Of a stretch of DNA of 64,000 nt, positions 36,143 through 48,300 are shown piece after piece. Each line of letters begins with the position of its first letter. Within the stretch, counting starts at the first letter, position 1. Both the position numbers and the translations under genes were made by a program. The notes beneath the pieces are model-generated. The model saw nothing but the letters and a program-made list of their open reading frames with translations. It was not told the origin of the DNA and searched no databases. This DNA comes from Hofstenia miamia. Its lineage: Eukaryota > Xenacoelomorpha > Acoela. The stretch spans positions 385,650 through 449,649 of the forward strand of contig SCFE01000041.1 of NCBI GenBank assembly GCA_004352715.1. Direction: 5' to 3'.

Positions 36143-39060
36143 ATGCCAAATAGTAAAAACAGAAAAGCTAGTGCCAAGAAAGCACAAAAAACCTCCTCAT
36201 CAACCCCCAAAGCCTCAACCACTAGTCAATCAATAGCAAGTCAGACCCCCACTATTGATGTTGAACTTCAAACAATTCAGATGTCATCAGAACTGAGCTC
36301 CAGTGAAATAGTTGAAATTTTGAAGAAAATCTATGAAAATGAAATGATACTAAAAAACAAAGTAAAAGAAATTACTGAAAAATTAAAAAAAAATGGAAAA
36401 TTAAAGAAAATTATTAATAAAAGAAATCAAATCATACATCAGTTCAAGACTGGAAGAACAAAGAAATCTATTCCAACAGTATGTGGAAAGATTAACAAAT
36501 AAATTACCAGAAGCTAATAAGAGAATAATTGAACAAAACAAAAAATGGGAGATAATTTATTGAGAACTAGAAGCAAAAACAAGCAGTTACTGAGCATGAA
36601 CCAAACACAAATGATGGAAATAGAACACTTGAAGAAACAATTAAGATTAATAAAATTAAACAATATCAAGAACCAAGAAATAAATGGGTTCATCAAGTAT
36701 ATATATAGAAGAACCCAGAAATAGAAATTGGGGCATCAGCAAGAAACCAAAACAGAGGAAATGAGAAACAACTTGATTATGAAATTAAAGAAGAAGAGAA
36801 AGAGAAAAACAAAATTATAGAAGAAATCACAGTAATAGTAACAAAGAAGATCAAAGAAGATACAAAACAGGATAGAGAGATAAAACTAAAATTTGAAAAG
36901 TCTATGCTAAGCAAAAGTAATAATGAAGAAACAACACCATGCAAAGCACCACTACCAAAATGCAGTGGCAAAATTAACAGTTATTCACCAACATTTGAAG
37001 AATGGCTATAAATATTCAAGCTAATAATGAAAGAATTGCAATTTACAAAAAAGGAATTTTATTGAGTATTATGAGAACAAAGTTCTAAAAACCAGTATAG
37101 GTTAATACTTAAAGAAATAATGATGAAAAAATTTGATGATATTACAAACTATATATCACAAGTGGAATGATTATTAATATTGAGTTCAAGAGGGAAAAAT
37201 TTTCTCACATTTTGAAGGGATTGCCTGAAAATGCACAACCTCAATTTGAAATTAAATGTGATATCAATGATAAATTAGAAAAAATGATCTGAAAAGCAGT
37301 AGATATCCAAGCAACACTGGAAAATAACTCAAGGATATGCAAAATGTTACATGGAACAATCATTCAACATCATAGAAATCAAATGGCATGATGAGTAAGC
37401 AAAAGCAAAATCTGAGTGAAAAGAAAAATGAAAACATAATAGTGGTAAAAACCAAAATTGGAAAAATGAAAAGAATAAAAGAATGAGACATAAAATGTTA
37501 CAGTTGTGGTGAAAAAGTTTATCAAAATCCTGTTTGTAAAAAACAAATAAACATTATGAAGAATGAAGATGCATATTATGAAGATAAAGACACAATTAAA
37601 TCAGATTATAAAACATCACAAGAACAATAATTGGAAGAAGGCTTGGAAAACTAGAAAGAGCAATGTCTCAGGAAATCTGAGCACCAGCAATGATTATGAC
37701 TGATCTGAAAAACTTTAACACAATCACATTTGTGATAAATGAAGTGATGACAAAAGCAACATCAATTATGACTGATGAATGTGCAACCAAATTAGGATTT
37801 CAAAGAGTTGAATTAGAAAGTTCAAAGACTACATTAATTAATGTGTTAGTTGCCCATAGACACCAAAGGCACTATAGAGGACATGAAAATGTGAATAGCA
37901 AATACAAATTTTGAACAGTCATTTAAAATTGTAGATACAGAATAGAATATGTTACTGTATTAAGTAATATTGGGAGATGACATTCTAATGAAAAACAAAT
38001 GCATAATTCATTATGGCAACAGAACAATTAAAGTTCAAGAAGAAAAAATAGAAATAGAAGAAAAAGAAGGAAAAAAGAAAAACATACAATTTGAACTTAA
38101 AGAGAATATAAAGTTACAACCATGCCAGTGGAAAATGGACACAATAAAAACCAAGGAAATATAACAACTGATATAGTGTTATATGAACAAAAAGCCTAAA
38201 TTCCAAAAAAGTTTCAATGCCATCACGCATTTCTACAGTAAAAAATGGAAAGAGGAAGATACCAATATTAAATGCAACTAACAACAATCTCAATATTAAA
38301 AGAACAAATGTGAAAATATATAGAAAGTATATAAAATTTAACATAAGAGTAATATGGAAAGCACTAGAAGAAGACAATGGAGTGAGTAATTTGCAATGTT
38401 GAGTAGAGAATGACTAGATGAAAATGGAAAGTAATCCCAAAAAAATTCAACTAAAATACAGGTGGATGAACACCACTGCGGAGGAATCAAGTAATTCCTA
38501 AAACAGATTAAAAGGTATGGGCATAAAAGCAGAAAAAGCAAAAGAAGATAAAATTCTGAAAATTAAAGAGGAGGAATACCAACACTTAAAAACAGAAATG
38601 GAAGAGTTAAAGTCAATATTGGAAAAACATAAAAGAATATTTATCTGTGAAGAAATAAGTGTTGGAAAAGCAATTTTAAAAAACACACACGATAATTAAT
38701 ACAATAGACAAATTGATATAATTTCCAGTAAAATGAGTCCCTGAGAAATTGAAAGATGAATATAACAAAATATTAAATGAACTGATTGACAACAAAATTT
38801 TAAGACCAAGTGAAAGCCCCTATGCTGCTCTCACTGTGTTTGTAAAATAGGTTCAAAATATAGGTTATGCATAGACTTCAGAAAATAAATGAAGTAATTG
38901 AGAAAGACTCATACCCATTACCATGAATTGAAGACATTTGATACAAAGTCAGTAAACATAATTACTTTATATCAATCAATTTATGAAAGTCTTATTGGGA
39001 GTACAAATGGAGCTGAAAGACATAGAGAAAACTGCATTTATGACACTGTATGGACTATAA
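36143..39060 (+). pseudogene. Gypsy (Ty3-like) element C: gag, zinc knuckle, protease, RT start
   Basis: 36143-36502 is a Lys/Ser-rich gag N-terminus. YSPTFEEWL...FKLIMKELQFTKKEF (about 36975-37070) is capsid-like. 37496-37537 encodes a nucleocapsid knuckle C-x2-C-x4-Y-x4-C in which the expected His is Tyr, a CAT to TAT change. 37690-38160 is a retropepsin remnant ending ILGDDILMKNKCIIHYGN. 38700-38850 opens the RT (LNELIDNKILRPSESPYAAL, the Ty3/gypsy 'IRPSxSPxA' motif) and KYRLCIDFRK follows in another frame near 38850-38890. A (TA)n tract at 39067 ends the recognisable part. Many stops; no integrase or clear LTR. Almost no CG. Confidence 0.78.
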
Positions 39061-39065
39061 AAATG

Positions 39066-39091
39066 GATATATATATATATATATATATATA
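39066..39091. repeat. (TA)n microsatellite
   Basis: About 25 bp alternating TA at the broken end of the gypsy RT. Confidence 0.95.
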
Positions 39092-39299
39092 GCTTTTGGT
39101 TTATGTGCTGAAGAATAAAAACACAAAATTTAATATGGTATTAATGCATACACTGATTATATAATAATATGGCATCAGTATGAAATCAGCTAACTATTCT
39201 ACTATCCTAGCTTATTGAGAGCTTCAAGTTGATGCATGGATATACCAATGCTACAAAATAATTAACTCCTCCAGCTGTTATACCCCATCCTAATATAAG

Positions 39300-39600
39300 T
39301 TAAAAGTAAAGCAGGAGATTGTTTTGGGGAAGAGTGGGCAACCTTGGCTGACCTGATACAGAAAGCCTCTAAGAAGAGTTGCATAAGAATAGAGCCCTAA
39401 TTGATTAAGAATAAAGAAGCCCTAACTATTGGGTGCAAGTAGTGAACCTAAACTCAGTGCATTTCTCATCTTGTGCAATTTATATGAAGGGATTAATAAC
39501 AATTTTAATAATGAATGACAAGCAGTACAATGGCCCTAGCTATACACCTAAACTAAGTTAAAGGAAAACAAGCCCCAAGTCATACCACATCTGGGTGCCC
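39300..39600 (-). mobile_element. Minus-strand copia-type leader
   Basis: On the minus strand CCCAGATGTGGTATGACTTG, then CTTAGTTTAGGTGTATAGC and TAGGGCCATTGTACTGC resemble the start of the plus-strand leader after LTR1 (CCAGATGGTGGTTCACGG, CTTAGGTTAGGTGTAGGAA). It extends an element whose LTR is at 39601-39976. Confidence 0.5.
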
Positions 39601-39976
39601 TTTAACTACACAGTTGGAACATTAAAAATAAATAATTTTAATTTAAAAGATAAATCAAACTATAAAGTATAAACAAATTTGCTGAGAATAAACTGAAGAG
39701 AAATAAATGAACAATTCAAGGATATTTATACAAATGAAAACCAGTAATTGTAAACAAAACATACTGCATGAAAATATTGCTAAATAGCTTAAAGGTACAA
39801 ATCAATTATCTGCTAGAGTTTTACCATGCTGTTAAATTAGTAGAAATTCAAGCTAAAATATATAGCACCATAGTCATTATGTCAAAATTACAATTGAAAT
39901 AATTCTAAATAATAATATTGAAATTGAAATAATGAAAAATAAAGAACACTACAGCAATGAAAGTCTTTATCCCACA
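39601..39976 (-). mobile_element. Minus-strand LTR after ORF-X copy 2
   Basis: On the minus strand a TAGGGGGCA tract (39985-39977) is followed by TGTGGGATAAAGAC, a TATA box (TTGTATAAATATCC) near 39735-39720 and a leader-like sequence at 39600. Together these look like polypurine tract, LTR and leader in order. Confidence 0.55.
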
Positions 39977-42290
39977 TGCCCCCTACAGGCCTATAAACTT
40001 TAGTCTTTAATTGCACTTTATCTGGTTAATTAAGAGATTGAGCATCCTTAACTAGAGTGATTTCAAGTGGATCATTCCAAGAGAAGATATCCAAATACTG
40101 CATAAATCATGTAGCATAGCACAAACTTCCAATTTTGTGCTTACTTGTTCTGTGAATTAAAAAAAAATTGGGGTTCTCCATACAATTTGAAATAATGATA
40201 TAATTACAAAGGCTTTCCAATTTTCTAGTAAACAAATTGTAAAACTTTAGATATAATTGAAGGCCTTTAATGGCAATAAGTAAAGTCATTTGGCATTGAT
40301 ATCAGATGCATAGGTATCTTCTTTGGTAATTGTTGTTTTTGGGTAGAAGAATTTGTAAAAGCTCAACAAATTGTAGTGGTTCTTAATTTCATCAAATAAT
40401 ATGGAAATGTTATTTGTATCTATTTCCTCCATCATTATTTCTGGGTCTGAAATTTTAGCTCTCATTTTTGTAATTATTTTGATCCATTTGAAAATATCAT
40501 AATACTGTAGTGATTCTTGTATAATATTATACCAAATTAAATTGCCAATTCAAGAGAACAGTATGAGCATACATAGTTTGGTAATTTCAATATACTTGAC
40601 TTTTTGAATACAATTTTTCCAGATATGGGTTTGCCTTTTCAGAAAACATGTTCCAGAAGAACATGTCCATCACAGTACAAACAAGAGGCATCATTTTCTT
40701 TTATGAACTTAGATTTACTCTGCTTGTATTTATCAGAATTAATTGTTTGAATGAGATCACCAAGGTTGTTGACATATTGGTCTTGATTAGATAATGGGAT
40801 GTTAACATGCTGACTTTTTCTGTGTTTAGATCTGCATGATGGCTGTATGAAAATGGTATGAATTAAAGGTGACAGGATGCAGTAGTTGTTCTTGGTAGCA
40901 ATACAATCTTCTAGAGAAATTATATTTGTGGGTGTAATATCCAGCCATGTCATCCCTATGGTTACAGGATAGTTCACTTGTCCATGAACTATGTGGTCCA
41001 ATAGGGAATCTGAAGGTAAGTAATGGTGAAACATATTTACATTTTCTTCAGAGATTATAAGTTTAGATGAAGTACATTCCATGCTGAGTGCCAATTGTGC
41101 ATGAGGCTTAAGTAAAGTAAGAATTTGATTTTTCATCCAAGATTCAGTAAATAACACTTTCATTAATGCTAAAGAGTCTGTTTCATTTATAGATGTGAAT
41201 TGATGTTAAGCAATAGTAGCATCTCTTGCTTCAGCAACTGTTAATCTTGTGAGAAAGTTGGTTAGATCATTTTTAATCCAGTTGAGTTTCTTTGGACTTA
41301 TATCAATTCCAAGTTTTTCTAAGGTGTTTGTATCCACTTGCTGTTGATAACATGGTGTTAATGTTAACTCAGTTTTTGTTAGCATCAATTCTTGTGTTTG
41401 CAATTGTTATAGATTACTTTTCTTACTTGATGATTTGATAGGTATTCACCCATCCTTTTTGTACTTTATAGTTGGGGATATTATATTGTAGGAACATTCT
41501 GGAAAATTTTGATTGTGGTAGTTATACAGAATTTCACTTTTAATAACAAGTAGGCACAATGATGGTCTATCATAATAATTAGCTGTGAATGAGGTATTCT
41601 GTTATGCAGATGATTTGTAGAGAGGAGCAAATTCATAGGTAAATGGGACATATTTGATTTCACTTACAGCTAACCACATGAACTTCCTTACATTGTCTGA
41701 AACTATGTGAACATCCCAGTTTGTTGCTAATTAGCCTAATTGGTAGTGTTCCCAAAAGATTTTCACAATGTATTATTCTTCTGTAATACTTTTCAAATGT
41801 TGTAGTAAGTTTTGTGTTTATCATTGGTGGTGACATTAACAGTGAAGTACTGTACAAAGCCAATTATTCAATTTAGCAGAGATAAGAATTATTGATATTT
41901 AATGAAATTTGCTTTTTCTGAGCTGATCCCATTTGCTTTTGCTAAGGGGTAGTATTAGTGTGGCATTTTCCATAAGATAAATCAAAATAAGCCATAGGGC
42001 AGACCTGGCAGTGCAGTCTGGTACACATTTTTCTTTGTACAACATTGAGTGAAAGTCAGTATGATCAAACACTTCTATTGATCATTGAATAGTTGTTAGT
42101 AGGCATTCAACTGAATAATAATAAGTTTGTAAGGGAGATGATATCAAGATTACATGGCTGCATTATCAGTTGGTCTGTCTGCTAAATATTAACTTCATTG
42201 ATTGTGTTAGCTGACTGTGAGTAAGAAAAGCTGATGTTATTGTCAACAATTGTATTAGTGTAGAGTCACTTGGGGACTTGTGCCTATTTT
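39968..42290 (-). pseudogene. ORF-X copy 2: unrecognised LTR-retrotransposon protein
   Basis: Co-linear homologue of copy 1. It starts near 42310 with KNRHKSPSDSTLIQLLTIT, continues with ARSALWLILIYLMENATLIL (about 42020), FEKYYRRIIHCENLLGTLPI (about 41800), a 174-codon frame 41163-40639 containing VNNLGDLIQTINSDKYKQSK and YCDGHVLL, then IWYNIIQESLQYYDIFKW and FYKFFYPKTTITKED (40540-40320). It ends across TAGGGGGCA and the LTR-like start. The middle holds MECTSSKLIIS and PVTIGMTWLDITP, unique to this copy because that part of copy 1 is degraded or missing. No known enzyme motif. Several stops and frameshifts. The right end lies about 35 bp from a candidate gypsy LTR. Confidence 0.65.
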
Positions 42291-42324
42291 TATTTATTTT
42301 CTGATTTTTAATTATTTATAATAA

Positions 42325-43129
42325 TGTCAACATGATGTAAGCTATATCATTTCAAGCTTAGTTTGCGATCTTAATATAATGTCCCCTCAATATGGTGCTA
42401 CATGTTTTTGTTGCTCAATTCAATTTGCAAGGGAAATGTGATCACATGATTTTCAGTTGTAAACAAAGACAGGTAATTATTTTTGAAACAATCTATAAGT
42501 ATGAGCAATGATGTAGTTAATGTTCAATAGAGTTTATCTCACCTCAATTTCATTTATTTTCTTTCTTACTTTCTTTTTTCAATAAGTTAAGTTTGCAATA
42601 ATTATTGTGTAGGTTGTGCTGACAATTTGAGGTGTACTTCTTTAAGTACTGAATCAATTAGTAGCATTCAGACAGTAAGCAGCCCAAATTGTGGACCTTT
42701 TTGTTTGAATGCAACATGTACATGCACTGATAATTTATTACATTGTGATGATATTATAATGTTCGTAAACACAAATCACAAATGAATGGTAATTACATGC
42801 TATTATTTTATGAGCTGAGAGATAAGAAAACAACTGAGCTGTTTATTTTGTGTTGAGTTAGATAATAAATTATAAGACAAATAGAGTAGTGTGGGTCAAG
42901 CAAGTTACAAACTTCTTTTTCCATGGATAGCACTTTGGCTAGAAGCCATACAAATTGGTCATCCTGGATGTTTTCTAAAAAGTTACTAGTTACATGGATG
43001 AATTACCAATGTTTTTTATATATTAGATTTGCTAGAATCAGGGCTGTTACAATATGGTCACTTCTGCAACCTTCTGCTGTGACAATGAGTTCCCTAGTGC
43101 TGGTATAGTTCCCAGCCCCTGATTCTACA
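42325..43129 (+). mobile_element. Candidate gypsy 5' LTR (element D)
   Basis: TGTCAACATGATG... to ...GATTCTACA, followed immediately by TGGTGACCCTGACATGATCC, which resembles the TGGCGACC-type primer-binding leader of gypsy elements. The internal gag of element D starts about 580 bp downstream. No 3' partner LTR was found, so the boundaries are tentative. Confidence 0.45.
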
Positions 43130-43700
43130 TGGTGACCCTGACATGATCCTGAACTGTCACCTGATTTTATTAACTTGTTTGTTTTGTTTCTATTTGTGTT
43201 TTATCAGCTGGGATAGTTGTTTCTCCTGACCATGAATTCTATTTTGTCTCTGGACTATTACATGTTGGATTTATTACCAATTACTATCATACCTCTTTTT
43301 GGTGTTGCTACTGTTCTGTTAACTCTTTTTGTTGGTTAGCTGGGAGAGTACCCCCAAATGTCAATTTATTTGAGAAGTGTTATTTTTCTTACTTGTCACT
43401 AGATTCTAATCACACAGTTGTTTGTTCTCCTTTCTTTGGGCCTCCCCTGTGTAAGCACTGGTATTCTGAATGTTACCCCTTGTACTGTTGGATTGTTCTT
43501 TAATGTGTCTTTACCCAATTCTCCCAGTCAAGTTTTTCCTGTGTATAAGAGACAGGTACTTAACACTCATAATGCTTTGCCTATCCCTGTTTGAACCTCC
43601 AGTGTACCTACACCATGTTTCAATTCACAAAGGTTGGAAATTGAGCATCTAAAGGAATCACTGTCTCAACAAACACCTATGTGAAAGGAAGGTGAAAGGC
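43130..43700 (+). mobile_element. Gypsy element D leader
   Basis: Non-coding-looking stretch between the primer-site candidate and gag, with broken short frames and no domain. Confidence 0.4.
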
Positions 43701-43711
43701 ATATTGCAGCA

Positions 43712-45540
43712 TTGCAAGCTGAGCTGAACACTCAGCACATTGAATATCAAAGGATGGAAAAGAAGATGTTGGAAGCAATCATGTCATTAGAACTCCAGAT
43801 TAGTGAGCTCATTTCCTCATCTAAGCCCACCAGCCATGAGGACTCCCCCTCTCATATGTCTGCTAAATATGTCACCCATGTGGTATTGGATGAGGTCCTT
43901 GACAATTTTAGTGAAAAGTTTACTAATCAATTTGCTCAAATGCTATCTTCTCAACAAGGATATCAGCCATCTCAACATGAATATCTTACAATGTCCACTC
44001 CTAATTCCCACTTCATTCTGTACCTCCTTTGTAATTTGTAATCCAACTTTTACACAATCATCAATAATGGATGTGTCTATATTATCCACTGTGGCTACGC
44101 CACCCATCCTCAAGTGCTATGTCATATTCCAGTTGCTCCTGTTAACAAGACAGTTGTGCCTACTGCTTATGAACATGTTGCTGATGGAAGTCCTAATCTT
44201 GGTATACCTATCATGTCTGTGACACGTGGTTGGCCATGGTTTACCAAGTTGATTCTTCCTCCAGAATCTGGCAGTGGACAAGAATATTTCAGCAAGCACT
44301 TGGTGCTCCCAAAATTTACTGGTCAAATTGACGAAGTAACCCAATCCATTGACAAGTGGTTTTTGCTATTTGAATTGACAATGAAGCAATATTGTAAGTC
44401 TCAAGAAGCTGCTGTGTCTCAGTTTCCATTGTATTGGCAGTTCAATGCTATTGATGTGGCCATTTGAGAACCATCTGTAATGACATGATTCAAATACTGG
44501 CCAATGGGGATGGATTTCTGATTCATGAACCTGAAGAGGTAGATCCAAATAGTAATGAAATATCTGAACCTTTACACTAGCTGGAGTGCTGCCTCCTGAA
44601 AAACAACACAGGATATTCTTGTAACCACCCACATGATGAGGAAAAACGTGATACCTGTGCAAGTTAATTGGAGTTTAGTAAATTCAACAATAGATACCAG
44701 AGCCACATCCTCTATTATTAGCAATGAATGTTGCACAGCTCTGTGCATGAGATGAGAAGACTTGGATTCTTCAGTTATTCATTTAATCAATGTGTTCAGA
44801 AATAAGATCTCTCTTAAAGGAAAAATTTGCAATGTGGAAATGCGAATTGACAAAGAATTGTTTAATGTGGATTTGGTTATGGTAGATACCTCTGATCAAC
44901 CATTACCATACAACATAATCTTAGGAAGGGATTTCCTGGAACATAATACCTGCATTATCAGTTATGGAAATAATGCAATATCCATCAAAACTCACAGCAA
45001 TTCCAGAAAAAGAAATCTATTTTCCTCTCACTGAAACTGTGTACCTTGAGGCAAGACACTGGACAAGAGCTGCGGCATTCACTGATAACAACTATAATGG
45101 AGACGTCATGGTTTCCAGACAAAAAGGGAAATATCATAAAGGCATTACTCTCTCCCCTGACTTGTGTCATGTCCAGCATGGTAAAACATATATTACAATA
45201 TTAACTAGTTCCAAATTCAATACTTCCAAATTAGAGATAGTGGCAGTACCCATTCAAATCAAGAACCTGAACACAGCATGCTTACCTATGTTTACGGCCA
45301 TTCACAATCTGGAAGAGCCGACAAATCCAGTCAAGATTCCTGCTGTTACAAGGGAGTCACATCCCCATCTCACTGAGACAGAATGGATGTCTTTGATAAC
45401 TGTATTAAAGAGCAAGAATTTCTGCCTACATCGACGATATTTTAGTAGTGAGTGACACTTTTACCAAACACTGAAAAAATTGAAACGCACATTAGATCTG
45501 CTGCAAAAGGCTGGACTCAAGGTGAATGGAGTCTTAGTAC
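43712..45540 (+). pseudogene. Gypsy element D: gag, mutated retropepsin, RT joined by internal deletion
   Basis: 43712-44041 is a coiled-coil gag N-terminus (MEKKMLEAIMSLELQISELI). 44114-44467 contains HLVLPKFTGQIDEVTQSIDK and WFLLFELTMKQY, capsid-like. The protease active site at 44693-44704 reads Asp-Thr-Arg-Ala instead of Asp-Thr-Gly-Ala; a G to A change would do this. 44762-45034 completes the protease (YNIILGRDFLEHNTCIISYG). The pol linker runs to HLTETEWMSLITVLKSKN, then at 45424 the +1 frame reads AYIDDILVVSDTF, the RT catalytic YxDD box, followed by LKRTLDLLQKAGLKVNG. The roughly 150 residues normally between linker and YIDD are missing. No integrase. Non-functional. Confidence 0.8.
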
Positions 45541-46267
45541 AATTTATGCAAAATTGATGAATATATGGTTATAATTTTTCTGCTTTGCTTACTATATTTT
45601 TGATTATTTTTAATAAATGTTGAAATTACGTCTATACAAAATATAAAATGTTATACCCAAGTGTTGGCTGTTACATCTATGAATTATTTTCCTCTAATAC
45701 AGAGTGTTTCATAATTAAAAACATTGTTACAATAATCATGTCAAAGTATATTAACAGAAGCACATATGTCAGCTTGCCTAAAAAATAAAAAATTATTCAA
45801 AAAATTAATTTTAATAAATAGTATTGCTTGAGAACTCGTATTTGAAGTAATTCGTGCTGCATTTCTCTAAATATTTTATGAAATGAAAAAATGCGAAGAC
45901 AAAATTCCATTAGTATATTAAATTAACATATTCAATTTCAATAACAAAAATTAGGAAAGGAAATAGAACTGTATATCATAATCGAACTGAATTAACCATA
46001 ACATAATTGCTATACAACAATAGGCTTCTTCAGATGCATAACACTGTCAATTTTTTTATTTCTTTACAAAATGAAATTTTTCTAAAAAATTAATATAGTT
46101 ACTTTCTCCCAAAACTAACTTAAGATTTGATCATGCAAAAATAAATGTTTAAGTCATTCAATTTTTTAAAATTATTCATATACTGAGCTTTGCATTCTTG
46201 GTTCCTCTTACAGTTTTTGTGTAAATATGTGTTATGAATAACTATATTTAATTCAAACATACTCCAT

Positions 46268-46276
<9 letters not shown>
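45541..46276. other. AT-rich DNA, nothing recognised
   Basis: No domain or clear repeat. CG dinucleotides reappear from about 45,840 on, marking the right end of the CpG-poor block. Confidence 0.4.
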
Positions 46277-46301
<25 letters not shown>

Positions 46302-46375
46302 NNNNNNNNNNNNNNNNNNNNNNNNNNNNNNNNNNNNNNNNNNNNNNNNNNNNNNNNNNNNNNNNNNNNNNNNNN

Positions 46376-46412
<37 letters not shown>
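46277..46412. repeat. (TA)n tract containing a 74-N gap
   Basis: Alternating TA on both sides of the Ns at 46302-46375. The gap is most likely unresolved microsatellite. Confidence 0.9.
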
Positions 46413-46414
<2 letters not shown>

Positions 46415-46452
46415 AGCTGTAATTAACGTACTATGTAAAAAATTGAACTATT

Positions 46453-48300
46453 TCAATAAGAAAAAATTTGCGATAGAAACCGGGGGAGAGATCCAGAATT
46501 AAGGTACCTTACCGCTGCTGGTAGAAACGTTGCTGCATATCGCCTATCTTTTAGCATTTCCTTTAAGACCTTTCTTCTTCTTTGGATATTAGAAAGCGTT
46601 ATTCTCCCATGCATTGGATGGAATTCGTCTTTAGATATCTTTGTCGAAATATTTGATTTGTAGAAAAATTGATTAAAAGTGGTGTTTATATTGTCAAAAA
46701 ATTCCTGCTTGCATATTTTTGATAGTTTGGAGTACAATGTAATGGGTTTTCTCAGGGCTTTTATATTTTTGAGAGTTAATCCGTTCACCCAAACTACAGA
46801 AATATATAAATGAATTGTTTTAATATACATTTTAAAAATTAGCCATTTCTTATGTTGATTTAGAAATTCTAGTATAAATTTCGTGCCAAGAAAGCATTTA
46901 TGCGCATTTATATTGTGGTTTCCATGTGATCATTCCTTTTTAGATCTTTTTTTAAAATTACACCCAAATATTTTGTTTGATTAGTTGATGTAAAGGTGAA
47001 ATTACCATACGCCATGTGATCTCTGTGTTACTGTGAGCTCAATATAGGTTTCTTTACGTTGTAGTGAGCAAATGTTAGTATTAAGGACTTGTTTTCATTA
47101 ATAATAAGTTTATTTCTTAGAGAAAGTTTGATTACATCTCTCAGATTTTCTTTTGAGTGTGATATGTCAATTTCACATGTTGAGGTGTTAATTGTGCTTG
47201 TTATGCATGTATCCTCTGAATATTTAATGATGTGTGATTTTTTTGGATAACACATACTTTCAGTAAAAATTTCATGTGTAAGGAGTAAAAAAAATACGCC
47301 AGACAGAGCCCCCCCTTGGGGTACTCATAGTGTGAGCGGTAATTTTTGAGTATATTTACTGTTTCCATATTTAATACTTTTATTAAAATTTTTTATACAC
47401 GTTATAACCCATTTTGCTATCCATTGTGAAAATAAACAAAGTTTGTTCACCATCCTGTTCTGTAAAATAGTATTGTATGCGCTTATATAATCTAAAAAGG
47501 CAACATTTACTATTGTAGTTTCTGCTGAGTTAAGAGACGTAGCTACTTTGTCCACTAGGTACAGCAATGCACCTGTCGTCCCTCTATTTTGCTGATAAGC
47601 AAATTGGTTTGAGCGTAAACTATTGGTTAATTTTTAGTATAGAGCAGAACAATCAAGGAATCTAGACATCTAGCGCAACTGGTGTTATCGTAATTGGACT
47701 AAAAAGTCGAAAATTAGTTTTATCAGGATCTGTTCTTTTGGGAATTGGTACTACTATTGCAGATTTCCACCTGAAAGTGTTAGAGAATTCAGTTAAACAT
47801 TTTTGATAAATATATCTAGAAGGTTTGCATAGCTCATCTGCATATATTCTGAAAATGAAGGATGGTAGTTCCCTATTGTCTTGTGATGTGTTTGGTTTAA
47901 CCGTTTTAAAGATATCCCTTACAGTTCACTCCATTACAATATGATCATTGTCAATCACATTAATGTCGCATAGATTATCATTTTACTATGATATTTATTA
48001 TAGGAGGTAAATCCTCGATTTAATTTGTTTGCTTCATCCATACTCATTTTAATTGTAGGTGTCTTTGGTTTCATGCGTCTTCCCATTTCTGTATACAGTT
48101 GTTCTGTACTAAGATTTTGAAATTCTTTATAACGGTGTGTTCTTACATATTTGTTTATATTTCTTTGTATTGCATTTAGTTCCATTTTCTTTCCAGCGTT
48201 TATTAATCGTCGTTTCTCCAAAAGCATAGATCTATGCGTCGTTTCATATAAATTCTTTTCCTCGTTTTCTGATTTTTTGTCTAATTTTACACGTGTTTAA
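46453..48300 (-). pseudogene. LINE ORF2 relic (CR1/Jockey-type reverse transcriptase)
   Basis: Minus strand, in order: a linker rich in charged residues (48300-47955, EKRRLINAGKKMELNAIQRN); RT N-terminus near 47900-47700 (ELPSFIFRIYADELCKPS, WKSAIVVPIPKRT); FLDYISAYNTILQNRM with the first catalytic Asp (about 47490); VPQGGALSGVFF with the PQG motif (47330-47290); IIKYSEDTC, where YADD has become YSED (about 47210), removing one catalytic Asp position; NENKSLI; and a C-terminal tail FLPAAVRYLNSGSLPRFLS (46530-46460). Multiple stops. The endonuclease domain is not seen, consistent with 5' truncation. Confidence 0.8.
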
